Positions 1 through 8,871 of a stretch of 64,000 nucleotides of DNA are shown piece by piece. The notes under the pieces are model-generated. The model was given only the letters and a program-made list of their open reading frames with translations. It searched no databases and had not been told where the DNA came from. The DNA is taken from NCBI RefSeq assembly GCF_019916085.1, contig NZ_CP049834.1:1874501-1938500 (forward strand), read 5' to 3'. Origin of the DNA: Aquirufa lenticrescens. GTDB taxonomy: Bacteria; Bacteroidota; Bacteroidia; Cytophagales; Spirosomataceae. Made by a program: the position numbers and the translations under genes. Numbering within the stretch: the stretch's first letter is position 1; each line of letters opens with the position of its first letter.

Positions 1-57
1 CAACACCAAAAAGGTTTTGAGGGTTTTATTTTAAAGGCTAATTATAAATAAAAACAA

Positions 58-1398
58 ATGAACATTTCACTTAACAAGGCAGGAGATTTAGAAGGTCGTT
101 TGACCGTGGCAGTTTCACCAGCAGACTATGCGGAAAAAGTAGAGGCTAAATTGAAGGATTATCGCAAAAAAGCATCTATCAAAGGATTCCGTCCGGGGAT
201 GGTTCCTGCGGCGCTTGTGAAGAAATTATATGGTCAATCTGCGCTAGTAGATGAAATCAATCATTTGTTAGGTCACGCAGTTTCTGATTATATCAAAGAA
301 AATAAATTGAACCTAGTAGGTGAGCCTTTGCCAGCTGTAGAAGAGGCAGATGCAATCGACTGGGAAAAAGATACGGAATTTACGTTCCACTATGATTTAG
401 GTTTCCACGGAGATTTTACGGTGGATTTGGCCAAAATCAAAGCTATCAACTCGTACGAAATCAAAGCAGACAAGAAAGAAATCGAAGAAACGATTGAAAA
501 CTTGAAGAAGCAATTTGGCGATCAAACACATCCAGATGCTGTTGAAGACCGTGATTTAGTTTTCGGAACCTTCACTCAAGGTGACTGGGTAGAGAAATCT
601 GCGATCCCAATGCACGCCATCAACGATAAGTCGAAGAAAGTGTTCATCGGTGCGAAAAAAGACGATACCTTGAAATTTGCGATAGATAAAGTATTCGTAG
701 ATGCGAAAGCTTTAGCTTTAGCGACAGGAAAGAAAGAAGACGAAGTAGCTGACTTAACAGGTGAAGTTTCATTCGTAGTGGAAGATATCACACGTCAAGT
801 TCCTTCGGAATTAAACGTATCGTTTTTTGACAAAGTTTTAGGGGCTGGAAAAGCGACAGATGAGAAATCATTCCGCGAGCAAGTAGAAACAATCGTTACA
901 GAGAACTACAAGCGTGAGGCTGAATACTTATTGCGTATTGACGCCGAGAAAGCTATTTTAGACGCGGTTAAGATTGACTTACCAGAGAAATTCTTACGCA
1001 CTTGGTTAATCCGTATTAACGAAGGAAAATTCACAGCAGAGCAAATCGATCAAGATTTTGATAATGTGAAGAAAGATATGCGTTGGAACTTAATCAAGAA
1101 CGAAATCGCTGAGAAATTCGACGTAAAAGTGGAATATCCAGAGGTAGTAGAGAAAGCAAAAGATATGGTACGTGCGCAGTTTGGCGGTTATTTATCGTCT
1201 AACGAGCCAGGTATCGAAGAAATGATTGAGAAAATCGCGATGGGTTACTTGAGCGATAAGTCGAAGTCAGACAACTTCATGAACTTATACAACCAAGCTT
1301 TCGCAGACAAAGTATCTGCTGCAATCGTAGCGAATGTTCCTCACAAAGTGACGAAAATCGACGTAGACAAGTTTAAAGAAATCGCAGCAGCGCTTTAA
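58..1398 (+). CDS. tig: Trigger factor, ribosome-associated chaperone
   Basis: The 446-residue product has the usual trigger factor length. The N-terminal ribosome-docking loop is visible as GFRPGMVPAALVKKLYG near residues 43-59, matching the family GFRxGxxP signature. A central PPIase-like region (about 150-245) and a charged helical C-terminal chaperone domain follow. It would bind the ribosomal exit tunnel and shield nascent chains in the cytoplasm. The ATG follows an A-rich leader, as is common in Bacteroidota, and no Shine-Dalgarno site is seen. A hairpin terminator follows the gene, so it is probably transcribed apart from clpP, although tig-clpP-clpX order is a classic quality-control neighbourhood. 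Confidence 0.95.
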   Translation: MNISLNKAGDLEGRLTVAVSPADYAEKVEAKLKDYRKKASIKGFRPGMVPAALVKKLYGQSALVDEINHLLGHAVSDYIKENKLNLVGEPLPAVEEADAIDWEKDTEFTFHYDLGFHGDFTVDLAKIKAINSYEIKADKKEIEETIENLKKQFGDQTHPDAVEDRDLVFGTFTQGDWVEKSAIPMHAINDKSKKVFIGAKKDDTLKFAIDKVFVDAKALALATGKKEDEVADLTGEVSFVVEDITRQVPSELNVSFFDKVLGAGKATDEKSFREQVETIVTENYKREAEYLLRIDAEKAILDAVKIDLPEKFLRTWLIRINEGKFTAEQIDQDFDNVKKDMRWNLIKNEIAEKFDVKVEYPEVVEKAKDMVRAQFGGYLSSNEPGIEEMIEKIAMGYLSDKSKSDNFMNLYNQAFADKVSAAIVANVPHKVTKIDVDKFKEIAAAL

Positions 1399-1428
1399 TT
1401 TTAAAATTGTCCTGCTATTTTTTGGAAG

Positions 1429-1449
1429 CCCCGCACATTGCGGGGTTTT
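1429..1449 (+). terminator. Intrinsic terminator after tig
   Basis: A 6-bp GC stem (CCCCGC/GCGGGG) with a 5-nt loop is followed by TTTT. It lies 30 bases after the tig stop codon and before the clpP promoter box. Confidence 0.75.
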
Positions 1450-1466
1450 CTGTGAACAAAGGTTCT

Positions 1467-1474
1467 TATATTTG
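1467..1474 (+). promoter_or_regulatory. Bacteroidota -7 promoter box upstream of clpP
   Basis: TATATTTG matches the Bacteroidota -7 consensus TAnnTTTG and lies about 60 bases before the clpP ATG, just after the tig terminator. No convincing TTG -33 element is seen at the usual 19-21 base spacing, so support is the -7 box and its position only. Confidence 0.45.
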
Positions 1475-1533
1475 TGTTCTAGGTAGTATAAATTCTAAAA
1501 AAGTCTAAATTTGATTTTTAAACATTGAAATCT

Positions 1534-2241
1534 ATGTATCCAAAGGAGTTATCATCAGAAGAGTTTCGTAAGTACGCGGTTCACCACAGAGGTTTGAACG
1601 GTCTTGCGGTTGATCAATATATGAATAACATCGGCAGTCGCCCGATGCACCAAATCGAAGATATGACACAATACATCATTGAGGAACGCCCGATGCGTTT
1701 TGCTCAAATCGATGTATTCTCTCGTCTAATCATGGATCGTATCATCTTTATGGGTGTTCCGGTAGATGATTATATGGCCAATATCATTGTGGCACAATTG
1801 TTGTTTATGGAATCTACGGATGCCAAAAAAGACATTGTGATGTATATCAATAGCCCAGGCGGATCTGTTTACGCTGGTTTAGGTATCTACGATACGATGA
1901 ATTACATCCGTCCAGAAGTTGCGACAGTTTGTACTTCTTTAGCAGCTTCGATGGGTGCCGTTTTATTAGCGGGTGGTGCAGCCGGAAAGCGTTCTGCTTT
2001 AGAGCATGCACGTGTGATGATTCACCAACCATCCGGTGGTGCGCAAGGTCAATCACGTGATATCGAAATTACAGCGCGTGAAATCGTGAAAATTCGCCAA
2101 GAATTATACGAAATCTTAGCAAAACACTCAGGTAAATCTTTCGAAGATATCGAACGTGATTCAGATCGCGATTATTGGATGAAGGCAGCAGAGGCGAAAG
2201 AATATGGTTTAATTGATGAGATTTTAACGAGAACTGTCTAG
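1534..2241 (+). CDS. clpP: ATP-dependent Clp protease proteolytic subunit ClpP
   Basis: This is the serine peptidase of the Clp system (S14), which forms a tetradecameric barrel that degrades proteins fed by ClpX. The catalytic Ser lies in [12 protein letters not shown] (residue 139 from this start), the His in [10 protein letters not shown] (residue 164), and the Asp in the RDSDRD segment near the C terminus. I chose ATG 1534 (MYPKEL), giving 235 residues; an in-frame TTG at 1525 would add only three. Its stop overlaps the GTG start of clpX by one base, so the two are translationally coupled, matching their physical partnership. Confidence 0.95.
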   Translation: MYPKELSSEEFRKYAVHHRGLNGLAVDQYMNNIGSRPMHQIEDMTQYIIEERPMRFAQIDVFSRLIMDRIIFMGVPVDDYMANIIVAQLLFMESTDAKKDIVMYINSPGGSVYAGLGIYDTMNYIRPEVATVCTSLAASMGAVLLAGGAAGKRSALEHARVMIHQPSGGAQGQSRDIEITAREIVKIRQELYEILAKHSGKSFEDIERDSDRDYWMKAAEAKEYGLIDEILTRTV

Positions 2242-3485
2242 TGGCTAGTAAAAAAACGAGTTGTTCTTTCTGCGGTCGTCCTAAAAACGAGGTGGGTTTA
2301 TTGCTTTCTGGTATCGATGGCCACATTTGTAATAATTGCTTAACGCAAGGTTATGAGGTGGTGAAAGAGGAGATGGGTGTGGCTGCTGCAGCGAAAGCGG
2401 GTACAAAACATTCCTTCGAATTAGTGAAACCGAAGGATTTAAAAGAATACCTTGATGGCTACATCATTGGTCAAGAGGAAGCAAAAAAGCATTTGTCTGT
2501 AGCGGTTTATAATCACTACAAGCGTTTGATGCAAGTTCCATCTACTGATGACGTGAAGATCGAAAAGTCCAATATTTTGATGGTAGGGGAGACCGGAACG
2601 GGAAAAACGTATTTGGCTCGGACGCTAGCCCAAAAATTACAAGTTCCTTTCTGTATCGCCGATGCGACCGTTATTACGGAAGCAGGTTATGTAGGAGAGG
2701 ATGTAGAGACGATTTTAACCCGTCTATTGCAAGCTGCAAACTATGACGTGGAGAAGGCGGAGTGTGGCATCGTTTTCATCGATGAAATTGATAAAATTGC
2801 ACGTAAATCAGATAATCCGTCCATCACACGTGATGTTTCAGGTGAAGGGGTTCAGCAAGCGCTTTTAAAATTATTAGAAGGATCCATTGTGAATGTACCG
2901 CCGCAAGGGGGACGTAAGCATCCGGACCAAAAAATGATTGCCGTCAACACCGAGAACATCTTGTTCATTTGCGGTGGTGCTTTTGATGGCATTGATCGCC
3001 ACATTGCGAAGCGTTTGAACTCTCGTCCAATCGGTTTCTCTGGCGATGACACCTTCCACGAATCGTTCGAGAAGGACCAAATCATGAAGTATGTGACGGC
3101 CCAAGATTTGAAATCGTTTGGCTTAATCCCTGAATTATTAGGTCGTCTTCCAGTGGTGACGTATTTGAATCCGTTAGATACAACAGCTTTGCTATCAATT
3201 TTAACAGAGCCTAAAAATGCGTTAGTGAAGCAATACGAGAAGCTTTTCGAGATGGAAGGGGTTAAATTATCCTTCCAGCCTGATGCCCTGGTATACATGG
3301 TCGAGCAGGCCATGCAGTACAAATTAGGGGCTCGTGGTTTGCGTTCCATCATGGAAGCAGTCATGACGGATGCGATGTACGAGATTCCTTCTCAGACAGA
3401 AATGAAGACCTTTGAGGTGGATTTAGCTTACGCGAAATCCAAGTTCGAAAGAACAGTATTCCATCAAATGAAAGTGGTCGCTTAA
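2241..3485 (+). CDS. clpX: ATP-dependent Clp protease ATP-binding subunit ClpX
   Basis: This AAA+ unfoldase delivers substrates to ClpP. An N-terminal zinc-binding domain has Cys8, Cys11, Cys30 and Cys33. Walker A is GETGTGKT at 116-123, Walker B is VFIDEID, and the pore loop is GYVGEDVE. The RPIGFSG segment is the IGF-type loop that docks on ClpP. Length (414 residues) is normal for the family. The start is GTG, overlapping the clpP stop (TAGTG), which decides the reading. The next gene starts one base after its stop, so the operon probably continues. Confidence 0.96.
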   Translation: MASKKTSCSFCGRPKNEVGLLLSGIDGHICNNCLTQGYEVVKEEMGVAAAAKAGTKHSFELVKPKDLKEYLDGYIIGQEEAKKHLSVAVYNHYKRLMQVPSTDDVKIEKSNILMVGETGTGKTYLARTLAQKLQVPFCIADATVITEAGYVGEDVETILTRLLQAANYDVEKAECGIVFIDEIDKIARKSDNPSITRDVSGEGVQQALLKLLEGSIVNVPPQGGRKHPDQKMIAVNTENILFICGGAFDGIDRHIAKRLNSRPIGFSGDDTFHESFEKDQIMKYVTAQDLKSFGLIPELLGRLPVVTYLNPLDTTALLSILTEPKNALVKQYEKLFEMEGVKLSFQPDALVYMVEQAMQYKLGARGLRSIMEAVMTDAMYEIPSQTEMKTFEVDLAYAKSKFERTVFHQMKVVA

Positions 3486-3486
3486 T

Positions 3487-4179
3487 ATGCCAGCTACTCA
3501 GCTTGTATTTTTGCACGGTTTTGGAGAAGATGAAAGAGTATGGGAAGACTTTTTGCCTTTTCATACTTTTTCATTTCCTGTTATTTGTCCCGATTATGCG
3601 GAATGGACGGATTGTGCCACGTTAGCAGATTACGCCCGTAAAATACTTTCTTCTCTGCCCTCTGATAGTCATTTTATACTAGTAGGCCATTCGATGGGCG
3701 GTTATATCGCCTTAGAAATGGCGTCTCAATTTCCAGAGCGAATCCAGAAAGTGGTGATGTTACATTCCACTTTTGTGGCAGATACGGAAGAAAAGAAAAT
3801 CAACCGAGATCGAACAGCAGATTTGCTGGAAAAAAAGGGGACGGGGTTCTTTATAGGTCCATTTTTGCCTAATTTATTTGCTTCGGCATCCCCAGATCTC
3901 CTAGCAACTTTAGCAGAACGATACCGAAATTTGCCCGCAGCCGGCTTAATTGCAGCTACTAAAGCGATGAGGGATCGTAGCGATTTTACGATTTTTGTTC
4001 AAACAACAGGTATCCCATTCCTTTTTATCTTGGGAGAAAAAGACGCCTTGATCTCTCCAGAGTCAATTACTCGTTTTGTAACGAAATCGGTTGTAATTTT
4101 GCCAAACGTAGGTCACCAAGGAACTTACGAAGCGCCAAAAGCGGTTGCCGAGGCCATTAATCAATTTGTGAATGTCTGA
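3487..4179 (+). CDS. Alpha/beta hydrolase fold protein
   Basis: This 230-residue soluble hydrolase has an early HGFGE oxyanion-type motif, a nucleophile elbow GHSMGG (about residues 67-72) and a late Asp (LGEKDALI) and His (GHQGTYEAP) that complete a Ser-Asp-His triad. The fold is clear but the substrate is not; esterases, MenH-like and BioH-like enzymes share these motifs. No signal peptide is present, so it should act in the cytoplasm. It begins one base after clpX and overlaps cmk by 8 bases, placing it in a clpPX-hydrolase-cmk operon. Confidence 0.85.
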   Translation: MPATQLVFLHGFGEDERVWEDFLPFHTFSFPVICPDYAEWTDCATLADYARKILSSLPSDSHFILVGHSMGGYIALEMASQFPERIQKVVMLHSTFVADTEEKKINRDRTADLLEKKGTGFFIGPFLPNLFASASPDLLATLAERYRNLPAAGLIAATKAMRDRSDFTIFVQTTGIPFLFILGEKDALISPESITRFVTKSVVILPNVGHQGTYEAPKAVAEAINQFVNV

Positions 4180-4858
4180 TATTATCATTGCCTTAGATGG
4201 CTTCTCTTCTTGTGGAAAAAGTACGACAGCACGCCACGTCGCTGCTTCATTGCATTACGCTTTCTTAGATACAGGAGCGATGTACCGCGCAGTGGCCCTA
4301 TATTTCCATCGCCAGCAAGTAGATTTAGCTAATTTACAAGCCGTAAAAGAAGCGTTGAAACACGTTGAGATCACCTTTCAATTCAATCCTTCGAAACAAG
4401 CTTCAGATACGATTTTGAATGGAGAGAATGTAGAAGCGGAGATTCGCAAAATGTACATTTCAGATTTAGTGAGCCAAGTGGCCGCTATCCCAGATGTGAG
4501 ACACGCAATGGTTGCTCAACAACAGCGAATGGGAGAGAAGAAAGGCATTGTGATGGATGGTCGTGACATAGGAACGGTTGTTTTTCCGCAAGCTGAATTG
4601 AAGATATTTATGACGGCTGAGCCGCATATTCGTGCTCAACGCCGCAAATTAGAGCTTTTACAAAAAGGCGAAGATCTTCCTTTAGAAGAGATTATAGAAA
4701 ACTTGCGCAAACGGGATGAAATTGATTCAAATCGCAGCGAAGGCCCATTGAAGCGTGCGGCTGATGCTATCGATTTAGATACTTCATATCGTACGATGGA
4801 TGAGCAAGTAGAATTCGTATTAGATCACGTTCGTCGCGTGCAAGGTGAAAAACGATAA
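4172..4858 (+). CDS. cmk: Cytidylate kinase
   Basis: This enzyme phosphorylates CMP and dCMP with ATP in pyrimidine nucleotide recycling. The P-loop is GFSSCGKST (residues 10-18), followed by the LDTGAMYRAVA segment and the substrate-binding DGRDIGTVVFP motif, all typical of Cmk. The 228-residue length is normal. The start overlaps the hydrolase gene by 8 bases and the end overlaps the following FAD oxidoreductase by 14, so all three are likely co-transcribed and translationally coupled. Confidence 0.94.
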   Translation: MSDIIIALDGFSSCGKSTTARHVAASLHYAFLDTGAMYRAVALYFHRQQVDLANLQAVKEALKHVEITFQFNPSKQASDTILNGENVEAEIRKMYISDLVSQVAAIPDVRHAMVAQQQRMGEKKGIVMDGRDIGTVVFPQAELKIFMTAEPHIRAQRRKLELLQKGEDLPLEEIIENLRKRDEIDSNRSEGPLKRAADAIDLDTSYRTMDEQVEFVLDHVRRVQGEKR

Positions 4859-5819
4859 ACCCCTCATCATTGTAGGTCAGGGTTTAGCTGGCACCATTTT
4901 AGCACACCATTTTCTGGAGGCTGGAATTTCCTTTGAGATTTGGGATTCCCCTGCCACTCATTTTAATTCCTCTCTAGCAGCCGGTGGAATTTTCAATCCA
5001 GTAACGGGTCGGAAATTAGAACAGACGTGGCTTGCGGATGAATTATTCCCTTATCTATTTGATTTTTATCCACGATTAGAGGCTACGCTAGGAGCGCGGT
5101 TTTTCTTTCCGATGCCCCTTTTTCGTCCTTTTGCCAATGAGGAAATGAAGAGCTGGTTGGTTGAGAGAAAAGACCAAATACATCATGATTTTTTACGTTG
5201 GGAGTCGGAGGGTGTTTGGGTGGAACAAGCAGGTTGGGTGGATGTTGCTACATTATTACGCATTTCTCGCGACTATTTTGCTTCGAAGGGTTTGCTTAAG
5301 GAGGCGCAATACATGGGTAGTCAGGCGATCTTTTGTGAGGGATTTCATGGGCAGAAAAATCCGCTCTGGTCATGTTTGCCTTTTTTACCAGCGAAGGGGG
5401 AGTTGATGGAAATTGCTTCGAATGAGCCATCGGAGGAGTATATTTTGAACAAAAATGGATTTGTGGTACCCTTGGGTTCTCGGTATTTCAAGGTGGGGGC
5501 CACCTATGGTTGGAAGGAGTTTACGAACGAGACGACTCCGGAGGCATTGGAGGAATTGACAAAGAAGTTAGCCTTAATGGGGGTGGAGAATTTTGAATTG
5601 GTTCAGCAAAAAACGGGTATTAGGCCTGCCACTCAGGATCGAAGACCTTTTGTGGGATTTCATTCGCAGGAGGAAGCAGGTATTTTCAATGGATTTGGTT
5701 CTAAAGGAGTTTCTTTGAGCCCTTATTTTGCCAAACAGTGGACCGACGAAATCCTCGGAAAATCCGCTGTACATCCGGAAGCATCAATTCGTCGATTTTA
5801 TCATTTATTTTCCGTTTAA
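4845..5819 (+). CDS. FAD-dependent oxidoreductase, DAO family
   Basis: The N terminus holds a dinucleotide-binding motif (VGQGLAGTILAHHF) with an acidic end of the second strand, typical of D-amino-acid-oxidase-like flavoproteins. The C-terminal part has a second FAD-contact segment (GIRPATQDRRPFVG and FGSKGVSLSPYFA), as in glycine oxidase and MnmC-type FAD domains. The start is a GTG inside the end of cmk. At 324 residues it is slightly short but complete. The substrate is unknown. Position in the operon gives no pathway hint. Confidence 0.82.
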   Translation: MKNDKPLIIVGQGLAGTILAHHFLEAGISFEIWDSPATHFNSSLAAGGIFNPVTGRKLEQTWLADELFPYLFDFYPRLEATLGARFFFPMPLFRPFANEEMKSWLVERKDQIHHDFLRWESEGVWVEQAGWVDVATLLRISRDYFASKGLLKEAQYMGSQAIFCEGFHGQKNPLWSCLPFLPAKGELMEIASNEPSEEYILNKNGFVVPLGSRYFKVGATYGWKEFTNETTPEALEELTKKLALMGVENFELVQQKTGIRPATQDRRPFVGFHSQEEAGIFNGFGSKGVSLSPYFAKQWTDEILGKSAVHPEASIRRFYHLFSV

Positions 5820-5853
5820 ATCTGTAAATTTGGTTTTAAAGTCTTTTGACCTA

Positions 5854-8800
5854 ATGCGCAATTTTACCTCTTTTATCGCGGTAGTGTTTGTCTTGATCTT
5901 TGGCAGTATAGAGCTCAAAGCACAAGGGTCGCAATGGATTTCAGAAAATCACCGCATTCAATACCAGAAATTTGCTTGGAAATACGTAGGCAGCTCTAAT
6001 TTCGAGGTCTATTATTTAGATAAAAATGAGGCGTTGGCTAAATCAACTTTGGCCTATTTAGAATCCGATTTTGTTCGCGTTACAGAACTAATTTCCTATT
6101 CGCCTGTTCAAAAAATCAAGTTATTTATTTACCCGAATCACGAAACCTGGTTGCAAAGCAATGGTGGAATTTCCTTAGCGAATGCAAAAGAGGTGGAACA
6201 GGAGAATCTGTCTAAGTTTCGCATTGAAATTGCTTTTAAAGAAAATTTAGCCTCCTTTAAGCAAGAATTAACGAAGCAAGTTGCCTCTATTTATTTACAT
6301 GATTTATTGTACGGAGGCTCAGTGAAGGACGTTTTACAGAGTTCCTTGTTATTAAATGTATCCGATTGGTATGTGCAGGGGATGGCAGCCTATATCGCCA
6401 GAGGTGATTCCCCTGAAATGCGTCGCTTTACCTATCAAATCATCAGCGAAAACAAGATCCGAAAACTTCCTTTGGCAAAAGGCAAAGAAGCTGAATTGCT
6501 TGGGCAATCGATCTGGGCTTACATTGCTACGACCTATGGAAAGCAATCGATTGGCAATATTTTGAATTTAACGCGTATCATTCGCAGTGAGCAATCGAGT
6601 ATTTCGAGTACCATTCGCAAGCCCTTTTCGAAGTTCTTAAAGGATTGGTTTGACTATTATTTGAACGATGCGAAGCAGCTAGAGGTGAATTCGCTAAAGG
6701 TATTCTCAACGGAAGAATATACCACCTCTGCACCTACGATGAATTCCTATCGATTAAGCCCGGATGGATTACACGAGGTGTGGGTGAGTGATGAGTCCGG
6801 TCGCTACAGTGTTCATTTTCACACGTTGGGCGCTAAAAAATCCCAAATTATCCTTCAGTCAGGTTTGAAAGATGTGAATCGTATTTCCGAAGGCAAGGGT
6901 CCACTCGTTTCTTGGTATGGTAAAAATTCGCTTGCGGTCTTATTCTCTGATCAAGGCTATACCTGGTACCAGTCCTTCACGATGGAAAAGTCAGGGAAGC
7001 TAAAGGGAGACGATAAAAAGAAGATTGCTAATCTGTCTTATCTAGACATGAAGATGGCTGCGAATGGAACTAAAATGCTTGTTCGCATCATGGAAAAAGG
7101 CCAGGTGGATGTGGGGATTTATGATTTAAAACGGAATCGATTAAATCCGGTGACGAAGGATGCATTCGATGAGACGGAGGCTCACTGGTTACCTGATAAC
7201 CGTATTTTGTATTTGACAGATCGTTACATTGATTCTTTGCCAGCTCCTGCAGCTCCTTTTACCTCCGCATTTATTTGGAATCCAGATGAACCGGAAAATC
7301 CATCTCGCTTGTTTTCTACCTCCGGTAAAGTCTTTAATTTTCAATTCCGTTCGGACTCGGTTGCTTATTTTTTACAAGCCCAAAACACTGGAAATCGACT
7401 CATTCGCTTCCAATGGAGTGACTCTACCTTTCAACAAATGGCCGTTCGATCCGTGGCTTGGGAAAATTTTGAAATTGGGCCAGCGGGAATTTCAAGTAAA
7501 GAGAGTAATATTCTTTCGGATAAAATTGCACGATACACTTGGGCAAGTTTGGATGAATTGACCAATTCTTCTTGGATACCGACCATCATAGATCCTGTCA
7601 TCCTACATGCGGTAGAACCTGTAAACGCCGAATCAACGGATCTAGCAAAGAAAACGAGACGTGCTCGATTAGAGCGTCAACAAAGTATTCGCTTAAAAAG
7701 GGAGCCGGGTAAATTAGTAGGGCCTTTAGATTATGAGAATACCTTTGTGATGAATAGTTCTGAAGGGCAGTTCAGATCTGATCCCATTCGGGGCTTGGGT
7801 TATGGGTATGAATTAAAGGCCAATGATTTATTAGAAAATCATCTGTTTAAAGCGGGTGCTTTTTTAACCGCTAATTTGCGCAACACGGATATTTGGGGTG
7901 AATACAGTTATTTAGCCAATAAGTTAGATTGGACTTTCCGTTACGACCGCAAGGTACTAGGTCAGGATACCGAATCTGAATCCCAAAAGATTCGATTTAA
8001 TCGATTTGCCCTAACGGCGACGTATCCTTTTAATTTATTGAGCCGTTTGTCCGTTACGGGGATGTATTCGACAAACCGTTTATTTTCTCAGCTTTCTTTG
8101 ACTAATCCAGAAGATTATTCAGGCTATGCGGGGACTTCGGTTAATTATGTGTTTGATAATACGGTATCTGCTGGAGAAAATCTGCGTACAGGTTTCCGGT
8201 TTAGTTTGCTCGCTGAAGCGCATAAAGAGGTGGTTAATACGGGTGATTTTGTGCGATTAGGCTTAGATGCACGCTATTATAAAAAACTGTCTAATTCCTT
8301 TTATTTTGCCACTCGTTTATCAGCCTCCCATCAAATGGGATCTCAGACGCAAGCCTCCATGCTAGGTGGGATGGAGAATTGGTTATTTAATAAGCAAGAA
8401 ACGCGTACGCAGGAATCCCCTTTAGGATTAGCTAATTTAGCCCAACGGGATGTCTTCATGAGTAATTTTATTGCTCCTTTGCGTGGCTTTGCCTTGAATA
8501 AATTGAGCGGTAATAGTCATTTGCTCTTGAATATGGAACTGAGATTGCCTGTTAAATCGTTAATGGCCATCGAATCCTCATCTGTACTTAATTCTGTGCA
8601 GTTAGTGGGTTTTACGGACATAGGAACCGCTTGGTCTGGCTCCAGTCCATTTGCAAAAACGAATGGCTTTAATACGAATGTGTATGGAGGTAAGACCAAT
8701 CCATTTCAAGCAACGGTTACTGATTTTCGTAATCCATTCTTAATGGGCTATGGTTTTGGGGCTCGAGCGACAGTTTTTGGGTATTTTGTGAAATTCGATT

Positions 8801-8871
8801 ATGCCTTTGGTTTAGAAAATAAGGAAGTGAAATCTCCAGTTACCTACTTAACTTTAGGATACGATTTTTAG
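5854..8871 (+). CDS. Exported propeller plus outer-membrane barrel protein with degenerate peptidase-like N domain
   Basis: The 1005-residue product begins with a Sec signal peptide (MRNFTSFIAVVFVLIFG...KAQG). Residues about 30-260 resemble a gluzincin MA-like domain, but the expected HExxH is replaced by QELTKQ and the later motif reads WYVQGMAAY, so zinc catalysis is unlikely. Residues about 320-600 carry TolB/WD40-like blade motifs such as LSPDGLHEVWVSDESG and DNRILYLTDRY. From about 660 onward amphipathic strands ending in LTLGYDF suggest an Omp85/surface-antigen-like barrel. An upstream in-frame ATG at 5728 lies inside the previous gene and would bury the signal peptide, so ATG 5854 is preferred. 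Its function is unknown. Confidence 0.75.
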   Translation: MRNFTSFIAVVFVLIFGSIELKAQGSQWISENHRIQYQKFAWKYVGSSNFEVYYLDKNEALAKSTLAYLESDFVRVTELISYSPVQKIKLFIYPNHETWLQSNGGISLANAKEVEQENLSKFRIEIAFKENLASFKQELTKQVASIYLHDLLYGGSVKDVLQSSLLLNVSDWYVQGMAAYIARGDSPEMRRFTYQIISENKIRKLPLAKGKEAELLGQSIWAYIATTYGKQSIGNILNLTRIIRSEQSSISSTIRKPFSKFLKDWFDYYLNDAKQLEVNSLKVFSTEEYTTSAPTMNSYRLSPDGLHEVWVSDESGRYSVHFHTLGAKKSQIILQSGLKDVNRISEGKGPLVSWYGKNSLAVLFSDQGYTWYQSFTMEKSGKLKGDDKKKIANLSYLDMKMAANGTKMLVRIMEKGQVDVGIYDLKRNRLNPVTKDAFDETEAHWLPDNRILYLTDRYIDSLPAPAAPFTSAFIWNPDEPENPSRLFSTSGKVFNFQFRSDSVAYFLQAQNTGNRLIRFQWSDSTFQQMAVRSVAWENFEIGPAGISSKESNILSDKIARYTWASLDELTNSSWIPTIIDPVILHAVEPVNAESTDLAKKTRRARLERQQSIRLKREPGKLVGPLDYENTFVMNSSEGQFRSDPIRGLGYGYELKANDLLENHLFKAGAFLTANLRNTDIWGEYSYLANKLDWTFRYDRKVLGQDTESESQKIRFNRFALTATYPFNLLSRLSVTGMYSTNRLFSQLSLTNPEDYSGYAGTSVNYVFDNTVSAGENLRTGFRFSLLAEAHKEVVNTGDFVRLGLDARYYKKLSNSFYFATRLSASHQMGSQTQASMLGGMENWLFNKQETRTQESPLGLANLAQRDVFMSNFIAPLRGFALNKLSGNSHLLLNMELRLPVKSLMAIESSSVLNSVQLVGFTDIGTAWSGSSPFAKTNGFNTNVYGGKTNPFQATVTDFRNPFLMGYGFGARATVFGYFVKFDYAFGLENKEVKSPVTYLTLGYDF

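Noticed and set aside
2852-3364. Long open frame on the minus strand inside clpX
   Set aside because: It lies wholly within a well-conserved gene, has no recognisable motif, and its composition follows the codons of the plus-strand gene.
5728-5853. Upstream ATG for the propeller/barrel protein
   Set aside because: It lies in the previous gene and would put 42 residues ahead of an evident signal peptide; ATG 5854 fits better.
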